Part shown: piece by piece, positions 16,852-23,940 of the stretch
How the letters are laid out: each line of letters starts with the position of its first letter
Position numbering within the stretch: position 1 is the first letter of the stretch
Origin: Nitrososphaerota archaeon
GTDB taxonomy: Archaea > Thermoproteota > Nitrososphaeria > Nitrososphaerales > Gagatemarchaeaceae
Length of the DNA stretch: 64,000 nucleotides
Direction of reading: 5' to 3'
Assembly (NCBI GenBank): GCA_029785195.1
Contig: JAFMAD010000003.1
Span: 1-64,000, forward strand
Position numbers and translations under genes: made by a program
The notes under the pieces: generated by a model
The model's database searches: none
The model's input: only the letters and a program-made list of their open reading frames with translations
What the model was told of the DNA's origin: nothing

Positions 16852-17091
16852 CTATTCCTTCGTTTCTTTGGCGGCCGGCCCTTCTGGCGCTTCGGCATCT
16901 TCGGAAGCCTGCGAGTCTTCAGATTCTGCCTCTATCTTCTTCGTGATGTACCCCGCGATGCGGTTCCTGAGCTGCTTGGACGGTATGAGGGCGAGCTCTT
17001 CGAGCGTCTTCTTGTTCTCTTCGAAGTCCGAGCCGAAGGCTTCTGGATGCCTCTGTAAAATCTCCTCCGAGAGCCTCCGTGTCCTGTCCAA
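16852..17091 (-). CDS. rps17e: Ribosomal protein eS17
   Basis: 79 residues from TTG. DRTRRLSEEILQRHPEAFG, then DFEENKKTLEEL and SKQLRNRIAGYITK match archaeal and eukaryotic S17e (the NKK.LEEL and K.LRN.IAGY.T blocks). The final 25 residues are acidic and rich in Ala, Ser and Pro, an extension beyond the usual 65-residue archaeal protein. Small-subunit component. It follows tatD by 29 nt and is probably cotranscribed with the ParB-like, Ubl and Cgi121 genes. Confidence 0.9.
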   Translation of the reverse strand: MDRTRRLSEEILQRHPEAFGSDFEENKKTLEELALIPSKQLRNRIAGYITKKIEAESEDSQASEDAEAPEGPAAKETKE

Positions 17092-17120
17092 CTTCTGTCA
17101 AGCCCGCCGGAGTGGCGTCA

Positions 17121-17897
17121 TTAACCTTTCGAGTCTCCCCCAAGGAAGCGGTGCGCGTTCCGGGCCGTCTCGGCCAAGACCTCCAGGGGGTGCGCTCCCC
17201 AGAGCTCGGCCAGCCTGAATGCGACAGAAGGGACGAGCGCGGGCCCATGGACCCCTCCCAGCGGGCCGTACGGCACGGGGGAGTCCGACTCGAGCAGCGT
17301 CAGAGCCCGGTCGCACTTCAGGGCCAGCCGCTGGAGGCTCTTCGAGTAGATGAGCGCAGGGCTGAACGATACGTAGTACCCCTTTTGTAGGACGGCCTGG
17401 AGGACTTCTTCGCGCCCGAGCCAGTGCATGAGGACGGGGCCCGTCCTGAACGACCCGAGCACGTCAAGGACCTGGGCTTCGGCCCCCCTTGAGTGGACCT
17501 GCACCGGCGCCATCCTCCTCTCAGCTGCTTCGAGCTGCGCCGAAAAAGCCGCGAGCTGAGCGCTCCCTTTCCCGGTGGAGGAGTAGGAAGGGTCCAGCCC
17601 AATCTCTCCTGCTCCCCTTGCCTGCTCCAGCGCCTCTGACACCCAGGAAAGGTCACGTTCCCTTTCAGCCTCAGACGGATGGATCCCGACGAACGCCTCA
17701 ACCGTCCCTGGGTTGCTGACGGCGAACTTGAGGACCCCCTGCGACGTCTCGCGGTCGACGCCGCATGCGAGGAGGGCGACCCCGGCCGCCCTGGCGTTCG
17801 CCACGGCCAGCGGCGAGTCAGTCGAGTCTAGGTGAAGGTGGGAATCGACGAAGCGCACAGCCTGCCTATCACAGGGAGGTATTTCAGGCCACTCCAT
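17121..17897 (-). CDS. TatD family metal-dependent DNase/hydrolase
   Basis: 258 residues. The metal site motifs VDSHLHLD, GEIGLDPSY, VQVHSRGA, MHWLG and the late ESDSPVPYG are in the order of TatD TIM-barrel hydrolases. TatD proteins act as 3'-5' exonucleases or related hydrolases. The ATG used here adds 13 residues before VRFVDSHLH; a GTG at that point is the alternative. AAAATTAGG upstream could be the TATA element. It heads the probable operon tatD-eS17-ParB/SerK-Ubl-Cgi121. Confidence 0.88.
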   Translation of the reverse strand: MEWPEIPPCDRQAVRFVDSHLHLDSTDSPLAVANARAAGVALLACGVDRETSQGVLKFAVSNPGTVEAFVGIHPSEAERERDLSWVSEALEQARGAGEIGLDPSYSSTGKGSAQLAAFSAQLEAAERRMAPVQVHSRGAEAQVLDVLGSFRTGPVLMHWLGREEVLQAVLQKGYYVSFSPALIYSKSLQRLALKCDRALTLLESDSPVPYGPLGGVHGPALVPSVAFRLAELWGAHPLEVLAETARNAHRFLGGDSKG

Positions 17898-18026
17898 CCC
17901 TTATTGTCCCAAAGACTGACGCAAGAACGACAGACCCTAATTTTCTCACTTATTTTCAGAATAGGGGTGGACTTGAGCGTCCCTGAGCCTAAAGCGGACA
18001 GCAGAGGGGGCAAAAGCCTCAAAAGA

Positions 18027-18034
18027 TTTTTAAA
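18027..18034 (+). promoter_or_regulatory. TATA box of the histone gene
   Basis: TTTTTAAA, centred about 30 nt before the ATG; predicts a short leader or none. Confidence 0.6.
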
Positions 18035-18059
18035 CACACTCGGTATATCTCAAAGGCGT

Positions 18060-18287
18060 ATGTCCGGTTCGGAGTTCGGCCTCGCAGCCGTGTATCGGGT
18101 CATAAAGAAGGCCGGGGCTGAGAGGGTAGGAGACGACGCGGCCATCGAGCTCAGGTCTGAACTCGAGGCTCTTGGCGTCCAGATATCCAAGCGGGCGGTG
18201 ACCCTCGCTGCACATGCGGGGAGGAAGACAGTGAAGCCAGCGGACATCAAGCTGGCGGCCGAGGAGATCCTGAAGCCCAACGTCTAG
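18060..18287 (+). CDS. Archaeal histone
   Basis: 75 residues, one histone fold: FGLAAVYRVIKKAGAERVGDD, then AAIELRSELEALGVQISKRAV, then HAGRKTVKPADIKLAAEEIL. The AGAERV, RK.V...D...A motifs are those of HMf-type proteins that form DNA-wrapping dimers and longer multimers. The position of hydrophobic and charged residues agrees with a full single fold without tails. The frame is open upstream but the family starts here. Chromatin protein and global regulator. Confidence 0.97.
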   Translation: MSGSEFGLAAVYRVIKKAGAERVGDDAAIELRSELEALGVQISKRAVTLAAHAGRKTVKPADIKLAAEEILKPNV

Positions 18288-18337
18288 GGAGCCTTAGGGT
18301 CACCTCCAGTGGAAACCCCCGGTTTGCACCAGTAACC

Positions 18338-18346
18338 GCTATATCC
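18338..18346 (+). promoter_or_regulatory. TATA box of tRNA-Glu
   Basis: GCTATATCC, centred 27 nt upstream of the first tRNA base. Confidence 0.6.
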
Positions 18347-18368
18347 GCACCCTCGGAAGCCACGCCGG

Positions 18369-18443
18369 GCCCCGGTGGTGTAGCCCGGTCAAGCATGTTA
18401 GCCTCTCGAGCTAGCGACGCGAGTTCAAATCTCGCCCGGGGCA
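18369..18443 (+). tRNA. tRNA-Glu (CTC)
   Basis: A full cloverleaf of 75 nt: acceptor GCCCCGG pairs with CCGGGGC, anticodon stem TTAGC/GCTAG encloses the loop CTCTCGA with anticodon CTC, and the T arm GCGAG-TTCAAAT-CTCGC is perfect. Discriminator A, no encoded CCA, no intron. Confidence 0.97.
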
Positions 18444-18521
18444 TATCTACGTGTTCATGTCGCTGTCAGGAAGGGGCGTCAAGCCCTGCTGAATGAGGAT
18501 GTCCAGCGAATCCGGGACTCC

Positions 18522-19259
18522 TTACTTCCAGCGCGTCAGTATCTCTTCTCTTTGGAAAGTCGCCCTCGCCACAGCGAACATTGCGGCGCTCAAGGCGGCG
18601 AGGACCCCTGCAATGATCAGGAGGTTTGTGTCGTTCAGCGCGAAGAAGCCGACCTCAGAGGCCAGGAAGACCCCCAAGAATGGGAGCATGAGGAGCGCTC
18701 CGGACTGCTGCGCACCGCGCACGTCGGTCATCCTAGACGAGACGACCACGTTCACTTCCACGCTCAGCAGCGCGGCGAAGGGCACGGCGAGTAAGATTGC
18801 CCCCATGTGCCAGTTCGGATAGTAGTAGTACCCGAGCAGCCCACGCGTGAAGTGGTCCAGAAGCCCCATGAACGCTATCGAGCCGGTGTAGAGCGCCCCA
18901 ATCGGGATAAGAAGGGCCGACAATGTCTTGCCCAGGAGTATGTCGCCGTCCGACATCGGCGTTGCGAGCATCGGCTCCAGGCTCTTCTGTATCTTCTCGC
19001 CGACGATGCTGTATGAAGCGATCGCCGTTGGGATTACCGTCGCCGCGATGATGAACCAGATCGAGAAGGAATCCATCAGTCCGGGGACGGCCGCCGCGGT
19101 GAGCGCCCTGGATGGCTTGTGGAGCGCGTAGTCGATGATGAGGGGAAACCCCACTCCGACTATGAGCGGCATGGCAACCGTGGCGTAGATCACCGATGTC
19201 TTCTTCCTGTATATCTTGAGGTCCTTCATACAGACGTTCCAGGCGCTCTGCAGGTCCAT
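18522..19259 (-). CDS. ABC-2 type permease
   Basis: 245 residues, six predicted helices. MKDLKIYRKKTSVIYATVAMP at the N terminus, the GEKIQKSLEPMLATPMSDGDIL loop (typical E-K..TLE.LL.TP pattern of ABC-2/NatB-like permeases), and the end in AVARATFQREEIL. It follows its ATPase gene with six bases between them. Probably an exporter; the NatAB-like loop suggests Na+ or a small toxic compound, but this is not decisive. Confidence 0.88.
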   Translation of the reverse strand: MDLQSAWNVCMKDLKIYRKKTSVIYATVAMPLIVGVGFPLIIDYALHKPSRALTAAAVPGLMDSFSIWFIIAATVIPTAIASYSIVGEKIQKSLEPMLATPMSDGDILLGKTLSALLIPIGALYTGSIAFMGLLDHFTRGLLGYYYYPNWHMGAILLAVPFAALLSVEVNVVVSSRMTDVRGAQQSGALLMLPFLGVFLASEVGFFALNDTNLLIIAGVLAALSAAMFAVARATFQREEILTRWK

Positions 19260-19265
19260 TGCGCT

Positions 19266-20198
19266 CTACTCTCCTCTCACAAGCTTCAGGTACACGTCCT
19301 CCAGGCTCGAACCCACCTCTGTGACGAAGACTACGTTCCCTCCAGCCTTCTGGACGGCCCGCAAGATCGCGGGGTTCTCCTCCTCGGGGTCTTTCAGGGA
19401 GACTACGATGCTGTCCGGCGTCGACTCCACTATCTGGTATCCTATCTCCCCTACGGATGAAATCACAGCCTCGTCCACGCGCTGGAGCTGGATTTTCACC
19501 TTTCTACCCGTGAGCGACCGCCTGAGGTCCTGGGGGCTACCCGTCGTGACCAGCTTGGTCTTGAGTATAGCGACGCGGTCGCAGACCCTCTCCGCTTCGT
19601 CCAGCAGGTGCGTGTTCAGGAAGATCGTCCTCTTCTCCTTCTTAAGCTCGAGGATGAAGTCTCTCACCGTCTTCGAAGCCTCTGGGTCTAGGTTCGCCGT
19701 CGGCTCGTCCAGGAAGAGGACCTCGGGGTCGTGAATCAGGGCCCTCGCGATGGCCAGCTTCTGCTTCATCCCCTTCGAGAACGTCCCGGCTGCGGCGTCC
19801 TTCCTGTCCCAAAGTTCGAGCAACTTGAGGAGGTACTCGATCCTCTCCTTCCTCCTCTGCTCTCCAAGTTTGTAGTAGCGCCCGTAGAAGTCCAGGTTGT
19901 CGTACGCGCTCAGTTCCTCATAGAGCCCGACGTTCTCCGTGAGCAAGCCCGTCATCATCCTTATCCTGGGCTGATCTTCCCGGTTCGCGATTTCGTAGTC
20001 TCCTATCGTGGCGCTTCCGGAGCTCTTGGAGACCAGGCACGCCAGCATCCTGACGGTGGTCGTCTTCCCCGCACCGTTGGGTCCTAAGAAGCCAAACACT
20101 TCTCCCTTGTCCACGTGCAGCGTGACGGAGTCGACTGCCGTATAGTCGCCGAACCTCTTCGTCAGGTTCTCTGCATTGATCATGCTCGGCTTGCTCAT
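19266..20198 (-). CDS. ABC transporter ATP-binding protein
   Basis: 310 residues. Walker A GPNGAGKTTTVRM, signature FSKGMKQKLAIAR, Walker B VLFLDEPTANLD, H-loop NTHLLDEAER, and a C-terminal extension (residues 225-310) typical of export ABC ATPases of the Nat/CcmA group. A strong TATA element lies upstream. Forms a transporter with the permease encoded next to it. Confidence 0.93.
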   Translation of the reverse strand: MSKPSMINAENLTKRFGDYTAVDSVTLHVDKGEVFGFLGPNGAGKTTTVRMLACLVSKSSGSATIGDYEIANREDQPRIRMMTGLLTENVGLYEELSAYDNLDFYGRYYKLGEQRRKERIEYLLKLLELWDRKDAAAGTFSKGMKQKLAIARALIHDPEVLFLDEPTANLDPEASKTVRDFILELKKEKRTIFLNTHLLDEAERVCDRVAILKTKLVTTGSPQDLRRSLTGRKVKIQLQRVDEAVISSVGEIGYQIVESTPDSIVVSLKDPEEENPAILRAVQKAGGNVVFVTEVGSSLEDVYLKLVRGE

Positions 20199-20233
20199 CG
20201 GGCCAGCTCTAGCGCACGGCTCGCCGACCAGGT

Positions 20234-20242
20234 CTTTTATAC
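20234..20242 (-). promoter_or_regulatory. TATA box of the second ABC exporter
   Basis: GTATAAAAG on the minus strand, close to the archaeal consensus, about 40 nt before the ATPase ATG, so a leader of roughly 12 nt is expected. Confidence 0.65.
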
Positions 20243-20269
20243 TGCGCTCAGCCGCGTGCTTTCATGGTC

Positions 20270-20416
20270 TTAGGAGCTCCGCTGGCCCCTGTCGGGGTCC
20301 GTCCCTGACTGCCTCGGTCGGAAGCCCCACCCGAAGCGGAAGACATACGCCAGGGCGATTATGATGGCAGTCACGCCCAGGATCAACACCACCTTGTCGA
20401 CTGTGAAGATGGCCAT
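20270..20416 (-). CDS. Small single-pass membrane protein, unrecognised
   Basis: 48 residues: MAIFTVDKVVLILGVTAIII begins it, the hydrophobic stretch runs to residue 26 (AYVF), and a basic, hydrophilic tail with RPRQSGTDPDRGQRSS follows. One membrane helix with a short N terminus. It sits just upstream of the ABC exporter in the same orientation, and its stop overlaps the exporter's promoter region. Too short to place in a family. A weak TATA-like CTTTAGTATC lies about 45 nt upstream. Confidence 0.5.
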   Translation of the reverse strand: MAIFTVDKVVLILGVTAIIIALAYVFRFGWGFRPRQSGTDPDRGQRSS

Positions 20417-20659
20417 CTTATGCTGTAGCCCCCACAACCGCGCCCTTCAGGCGCGATACTAAAGCAGTCCGGCGAGCCACAGCCGTCGAAAAGCGCTTGC
20501 CCACGCAAGCCCAGCCGACGACCGCCGCGGCGCCGCCAGCCTGGCCGCGCCTACGTCCAGCGGACCCATCGGATGACTGACATCAACCGTGGGCAGCCTT
20601 CCGGATTTGCCGGTCCACGCTGAATTTTTGGCTTCGCCAGGAATCAAACTCCGGATCGA
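20417..20659. other. Intergenic region without visible gene
   Basis: No ORF with host-like codon use and no repeat found. It separates the exporter region from the three-gene RHH/ChrB-like island. Confidence 0.5.
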
Positions 20660-21148
20660 CTAGGCCCTCTTTAGGCTGTAGATGTACTTCTGGAGGAATC
20701 CGTCGATGTCTTCCTGCGTCCAGTTGTCCCACGGTTCTTTCCTATGGGGGATGAGGCCCCTCTCGGCAGCAAGCTTTCGGAGCCCCCTGTTCTCCGGCAA
20801 CATGGTGGAAAGGGCCATAGACAGAGCCAGGTTGTCCGTGAACTGCTGATACGCCTCGAATTTCATCGCCGCGTACCTGCCCCCGAGGGAGTACAGTTCG
20901 GGGCGTCGTCTCTCTACGTCTGCGCCCTCCACTTCAGAGACTCCATACGAGAAGAGCATCGAGACCAGCTCTTTCATGTCGGTGTATCCCATCCGCCTGG
21001 CGAAGTCGGCTATCTGTTGCCATGTCTTCCCCTCGAACCTCGCCGTGATTTTGACCGACTCCTCCGTGATGCGCGTCTCGAGGATTGAGTGAGAGTCAAC
21101 CTCCCAGTCACGCTGCCTCCGCAGGGCGGTGCCGAACAGATGGCGCAC
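20660..21148 (-). CDS. Unrecognised protein with RHH-like N-terminal region
   Basis: 162 residues from GTG placed directly after the stop of the preceding gene. Residues 28-70 (TEESVKITARFEG, then WQQIADFARRMGYTDMKELV) fit a strand-helix-helix unit like a ribbon-helix-helix DNA-binding domain, but without a clear signature. The rest is helical, rich in aromatic residues (EPWDNWTQEDIDGFLQKYIY at the end), with no membrane segment. Cotranscribed with the 105-residue protein and divergent from a ChrB-like protein. I do not recognise a family. Confidence 0.7.
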   Translation of the reverse strand: MRHLFGTALRRQRDWEVDSHSILETRITEESVKITARFEGKTWQQIADFARRMGYTDMKELVSMLFSYGVSEVEGADVERRRPELYSLGGRYAAMKFEAYQQFTDNLALSMALSTMLPENRGLRKLAAERGLIPHRKEPWDNWTQEDIDGFLQKYIYSLKRA

Positions 21149-21466
21149 TTACCTGCCCCTCCCCACAGGTTTCGCAGGCTCCAGCAGTTTCCTGAGCTCG
21201 TTGTTCTGTGAGTATATCTTCCTCAGTACCACATTGTCTCTTCTGTATTCCTCGAAACTCTTCTTCAGCTCAGCGTAGTCTTTCTCCATAAAGGCGAGTT
21301 GCAGGGGCCAGTACCTGTCGATGCCCTCAGTGAGGACTACCCTCAGCGCATTCTCCTTGTCAAGATGGCGGGAAGCGGAGAGGCGTTCGAAACGCTCGTA
21401 GTCTTCCCTGTTCACGGAGAACTCCACAACTTCCACCCCCTCCTTCCCCTTTCCCTTGTTATGCAA
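21149..21466 (-). CDS. RHH-like protein with coiled-coil tail
   Basis: 105 residues from TTG. Residues 10-50 read VEVVEFSVNREDYERFERLS then DKENALRVVLTEGIDRYW, compatible with an RHH strand and two helices; the second half (KDYAELKKSFEEYRRDN... to NNELRKLLEP) is a probable coiled coil. The inverted repeat TGTAAC-N4-GTTACA lies 11 nt before the start, where a bound protein would block this gene's own promoter, so this protein is my first candidate for the repressor. Family not recognised. Confidence 0.72.
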   Translation of the reverse strand: MHNKGKGKEGVEVVEFSVNREDYERFERLSASRHLDKENALRVVLTEGIDRYWPLQLAFMEKDYAELKKSFEEYRRDNVVLRKIYSQNNELRKLLEPAKPVGRGR

Positions 21467-21476
21467 ACCCTAAGGC

Positions 21477-21492
21477 TGTAACTGGGGTTACA
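21477..21492. promoter_or_regulatory. Inverted repeat operator, copy 1
   Basis: TGTAACTGGGGTTACA, perfect 6-bp arms with a 4-nt spacer, in the divergent region between the RHH-like genes and the ChrB-like gene. A TATATAA element follows at 21500-21506 and can serve either strand. A second copy with the same arms and spacer length lies at 22128. Confidence 0.8.
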
Positions 21493-21539
21493 CGGGGAAT
21501 ATATAACTGACGCTCTCGACAAGTGTGGGCCATGGCAGG

Positions 21540-21547
21540 CTTAAATC
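21540..21547 (+). promoter_or_regulatory. TATA box deciding the ChrB-like start
   Basis: CTTAAATC, centred 27 nt before the ATG at 21570. This supports that ATG over the in-frame ATG at 21525. Confidence 0.5.
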
Positions 21548-21569
21548 ACGCAGGCGGAGGTTCCTGCCA

Positions 21570-22115
21570 ATGAGTGGGCAGCCCGCCGAAAAGTGGATCG
21601 TGGTGGCCTATGACCTACCGAATGAGCCTTCAAAGCTCCGAGTCAAGGCCTGGAGGAACCTCAAGAAGCTCGGCGCCCTCTACCCGCAGGTGTCCCTCTG
21701 CATCCTCCCCAACACGCCGCAGGTCAGGAAGGAGATAGATCAGTTCAGGTCGGAATTCAGGAAGCACGGGGCCATCCTGGCGATGAACGCCAACGCCCTT
21801 GAAGCCCCGGATTCGGACGTGCTTTCCAGAATGTTCCAGGATGACAGGCGGAAGCAGTTCGAAGAAATCTATGAAGAGTGCCAGGAGTTCCTAGACGAGA
21901 TAAGCGAGAACCTGGCAAACAAGAAGATCACATACGAGGAGACCGACGAGCTTGAGCAGATTCTGGAGTCTCTGGAACGGTGGTACAAGAACGTGCGAGA
22001 GAAGGGGTATGGGCGAGATGAGGATTCCCTCAAAGTGGAGAGGAAATTATCGACGTGCAAGAAGGCGCTGACACGCTTCGCCGAGAAGGCGCAACCTCGG
22101 GGGATCAACAGATAG
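21570..22115 (+). CDS. ChrB N-terminal domain-like protein (Cas2-like fold)
   Basis: 181 residues. The N-terminal 75 residues (KWIVVAYDLPNEPSKLRVKAWRNL..., then LGALYPQVSLCILPNTPQ) match the N-terminal domain of chromate-resistance regulator ChrB and the related PaaX/Cas2-type ferredoxin-like fold: strand, loop PxEPSxLRV, helix with WR.LK.LGA, strand. The C-terminal half is a long charged coiled coil (QFEEIYEECQEFLDEISENL..., YKNVREKGYGRDEDSLKVER). It is flanked by two copies of the same inverted repeat. Chromate resistance is not implied: no ChrA transporter is here. Likely a sensor or regulator. Confidence 0.75.
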   Translation: MSGQPAEKWIVVAYDLPNEPSKLRVKAWRNLKKLGALYPQVSLCILPNTPQVRKEIDQFRSEFRKHGAILAMNANALEAPDSDVLSRMFQDDRRKQFEEIYEECQEFLDEISENLANKKITYEETDELEQILESLERWYKNVREKGYGRDEDSLKVERKLSTCKKALTRFAEKAQPRGINR

Positions 22116-22127
22116 CCAAGCCTTTGA

Positions 22128-22151
22128 TGTAACCAGAGTTACATTTAATTA
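22128..22151 (+). promoter_or_regulatory. Inverted repeat operator, copy 2, abutting a TATA box
   Basis: TGTAACCAGAGTTACA (22128-22143) has the same arms and spacer length as copy 1. TTTAATTA (22144-22151) begins at the next base and is the only good TATA element before the six-gene membrane complex, about 130 nt upstream of its first start codon. A protein on the repeat would sit on the BRE/TATA position. Confidence 0.7.
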
Positions 22152-22306
22152 CCGAGTATGAGGAGGCGACGCGAACTCCCCGTGTGCCCCGCCATGCCCA
22201 ATGCTGACTCTTGTAGCGGAGTTTCACCTATCGAGCGCTCCCAGGCTCCCCGAGGGTGTGAGGCCCGGCGCAGAATTCGGACAGACCGCATCGGAGCGAC
22301 ACTAGA

Positions 22307-23278
22307 TTGTCTGACCAGCTCACACTCCAGGCCATAAACTCCATCCAGGTGGGGACGGTTCTTGCCCTCTCGCCTCTCATAGCCGGGGTCATCAACCGGC
22401 TGAAGGCGATTCTCGAGTCCAAGCGAGGGCCTCCCATCCTCCAGCCTTACTATGACCTTGCCAAGCTGTTCAGGAAGGAGACTGTCATCCCCGAAAGGGC
22501 TTCGGCCTTCTTCGTGCTGGCGCCATTCCTCTCGTTCACAGCATACATCGTAATCTCACTGGTCATCCCCATCGTGACTCCGTACCCGCTCCCTTACGGC
22601 ATCCTCCTCGACTTGCTGGGAGGGGCTCTGATGTTCGGCCTGGCCGGGGTGGTCGGGATTGTCGCGGCGATAGACGCCCACACGAACTACACCGCCCTCG
22701 GGGCGAGCAGGAGCGCCTCTTTCTCCGCCCTGGCCGAGCCGACACTGATTATGGTCTTCTTCGGGGTTGCACTGATCACTGGGACTAACAACCCCTACGT
22801 GACCAACAACCTCCTCGCCACCTCGACAGCCTGGTACCTCTCGGCCACCCACATCCTAGTCCTGTCGTCCTTCTTCATGCTCCTGCTGGTGGAGACTGGG
22901 CGCCTCCCGGTGGAGAGCTCCGGCCTGATGGAGCTGGGGATGCTCGACGACGCCAAGGTGATGGAGCACTCGGGGAGGCTCCTGGCGATGTCCAGGTGGG
23001 GCGGCTACATGAAACAGTTCATCCTCATGTCGGTGTTCCTTAACGTCTTCCTTCTCCCGTGGTGGATGTCCAGCGCGGTCTCAGTCCAGGGGGCGCTGTA
23101 CTCCGTCGGGACGCTGGTCCTCAAACTTCTTGGCCTAGCCGTCGTAATAGTGATAACAGAAGAGACCTTCGCGAAGCTCCGCCTTTTCAAGATCCTCGAC
23201 TTCCTCGCCATCTCGTTCAGCCTCGGGCTCCTCGCGGTCATAGCGTTCTTCCTGGTCGGAGGGGGGCCCCTGCCGTGA
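22307..23278 (+). CDS. Hydrogenase-4 component C / NuoH-like membrane subunit
   Basis: 323 residues from TTG, eight helices. ALSPLIAGVINRLKAILESKRGPPILQPYYDLAKLFRKE is the quinone-site/loop-1 motif of NuoH, HycD and EchB proteins (ESKRGPP.LQPY.D..KL..KE), and LLLVETGRLPVESSGLMELGM carries the conserved E-TGRLPV-E loop. It anchors the soluble arm to the membrane and links redox chemistry to ion movement. First gene of the operon; the following start overlaps its stop. Confidence 0.93.
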   Translation: MSDQLTLQAINSIQVGTVLALSPLIAGVINRLKAILESKRGPPILQPYYDLAKLFRKETVIPERASAFFVLAPFLSFTAYIVISLVIPIVTPYPLPYGILLDLLGGALMFGLAGVVGIVAAIDAHTNYTALGASRSASFSALAEPTLIMVFFGVALITGTNNPYVTNNLLATSTAWYLSATHILVLSSFFMLLLVETGRLPVESSGLMELGMLDDAKVMEHSGRLLAMSRWGGYMKQFILMSVFLNVFLLPWWMSSAVSVQGALYSVGTLVLKLLGLAVVIVITEETFAKLRLFKILDFLAISFSLGLLAVIAFFLVGGGPLP

Positions 23279-23934
23279 TACTCCCTCAGCCTCTCCTCGG
23301 TGAGCTCTCCGGGCTCCTCGGGATGCTGGTGCTCCTGACGGCCCTGTACCTGCAGAGCCAGACCTTCGTGGATCCCACGATAAGGGGCGTGGCCGCCCAG
23401 TCGCTGTTCCTCGCCTTCCTCTTCGTGATTCTCTTCCTGGGGTCGGGGGACGTGAATCTCCTCTACCTGGCGGCGATAACCGCAGGGATACGCGGACTCC
23501 TCATCCCCGCGGTGATGCTGTACCAGGTGCGCCGCTTCAAGCACAGCCTGAGGGAGAGCGGGTCCGGCCAGAGGGTGCCTTCACTGGTGATTGTCGGAGT
23601 CATCGTGGTGATTGGAGGATACGCCCTGTTCAAGACGGTGTTGCTGCCTACCCTTTCCAACCCATCCGCTTCCGTCCCCTTTGTCCTAGTGCTCCTCAGT
23701 CTCCTCCTCATGGCCACCCGAAGGAACGCTCTCACCCAGATGACCGGATTTCTGGAGGAGGAGAACGCCGTGCTCTATGCGGGGGCCCTCGTCGCCCCAT
23801 CGATACCCCTGCTAATCGAGTTCGCGGTGGTCCTGGACATTCTTGGGGTCATCCTAGTGGGGGTGATCCTCTCCGCTACCCGTGATGTCCTGAGATTGCT
23901 TGACGAGCCCGAGTTGGAGCAACTCACCGGGTGA
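23275..23934 (+). CDS. Hydrogenase-4 component E-like membrane subunit
   Basis: 219 residues from a GTG overlapping the previous stop. Seven or so helices; the middle VPSLVIVGVIVVIGGYALF and the late GFLEEENAVLYAGALVAPSIPLLIEFAVVLDIL (conserved glutamates of HyfE, which resembles NuoK plus an extension) identify the family. Part of the proton/ion path in group 4 hydrogenase-type complexes. Confidence 0.85.
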   Translation: MILPQPLLGELSGLLGMLVLLTALYLQSQTFVDPTIRGVAAQSLFLAFLFVILFLGSGDVNLLYLAAITAGIRGLLIPAVMLYQVRRFKHSLRESGSGQRVPSLVIVGVIVVIGGYALFKTVLLPTLSNPSASVPFVLVLLSLLLMATRRNALTQMTGFLEEENAVLYAGALVAPSIPLLIEFAVVLDILGVILVGVILSATRDVLRLLDEPELEQLTG

Positions 23935-23940
23935 TATCGA

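Noticed and set aside
21570-22115. ChrB-like gene as a Cas2 of a CRISPR system
   Set aside because: No repeat array, cas1 or other cas gene is in the window; the N-terminal motif fits ChrB/PaaX better and the long C-terminal coiled coil is not a Cas2 feature.
22158-22337. 59-codon ORF between the second inverted repeat and the membrane complex operon
   Set aside because: It overlaps the NuoH-like start, begins only about 11 nt after the TATA centre, and its product is Arg/Cys-rich without host-like codon pattern.
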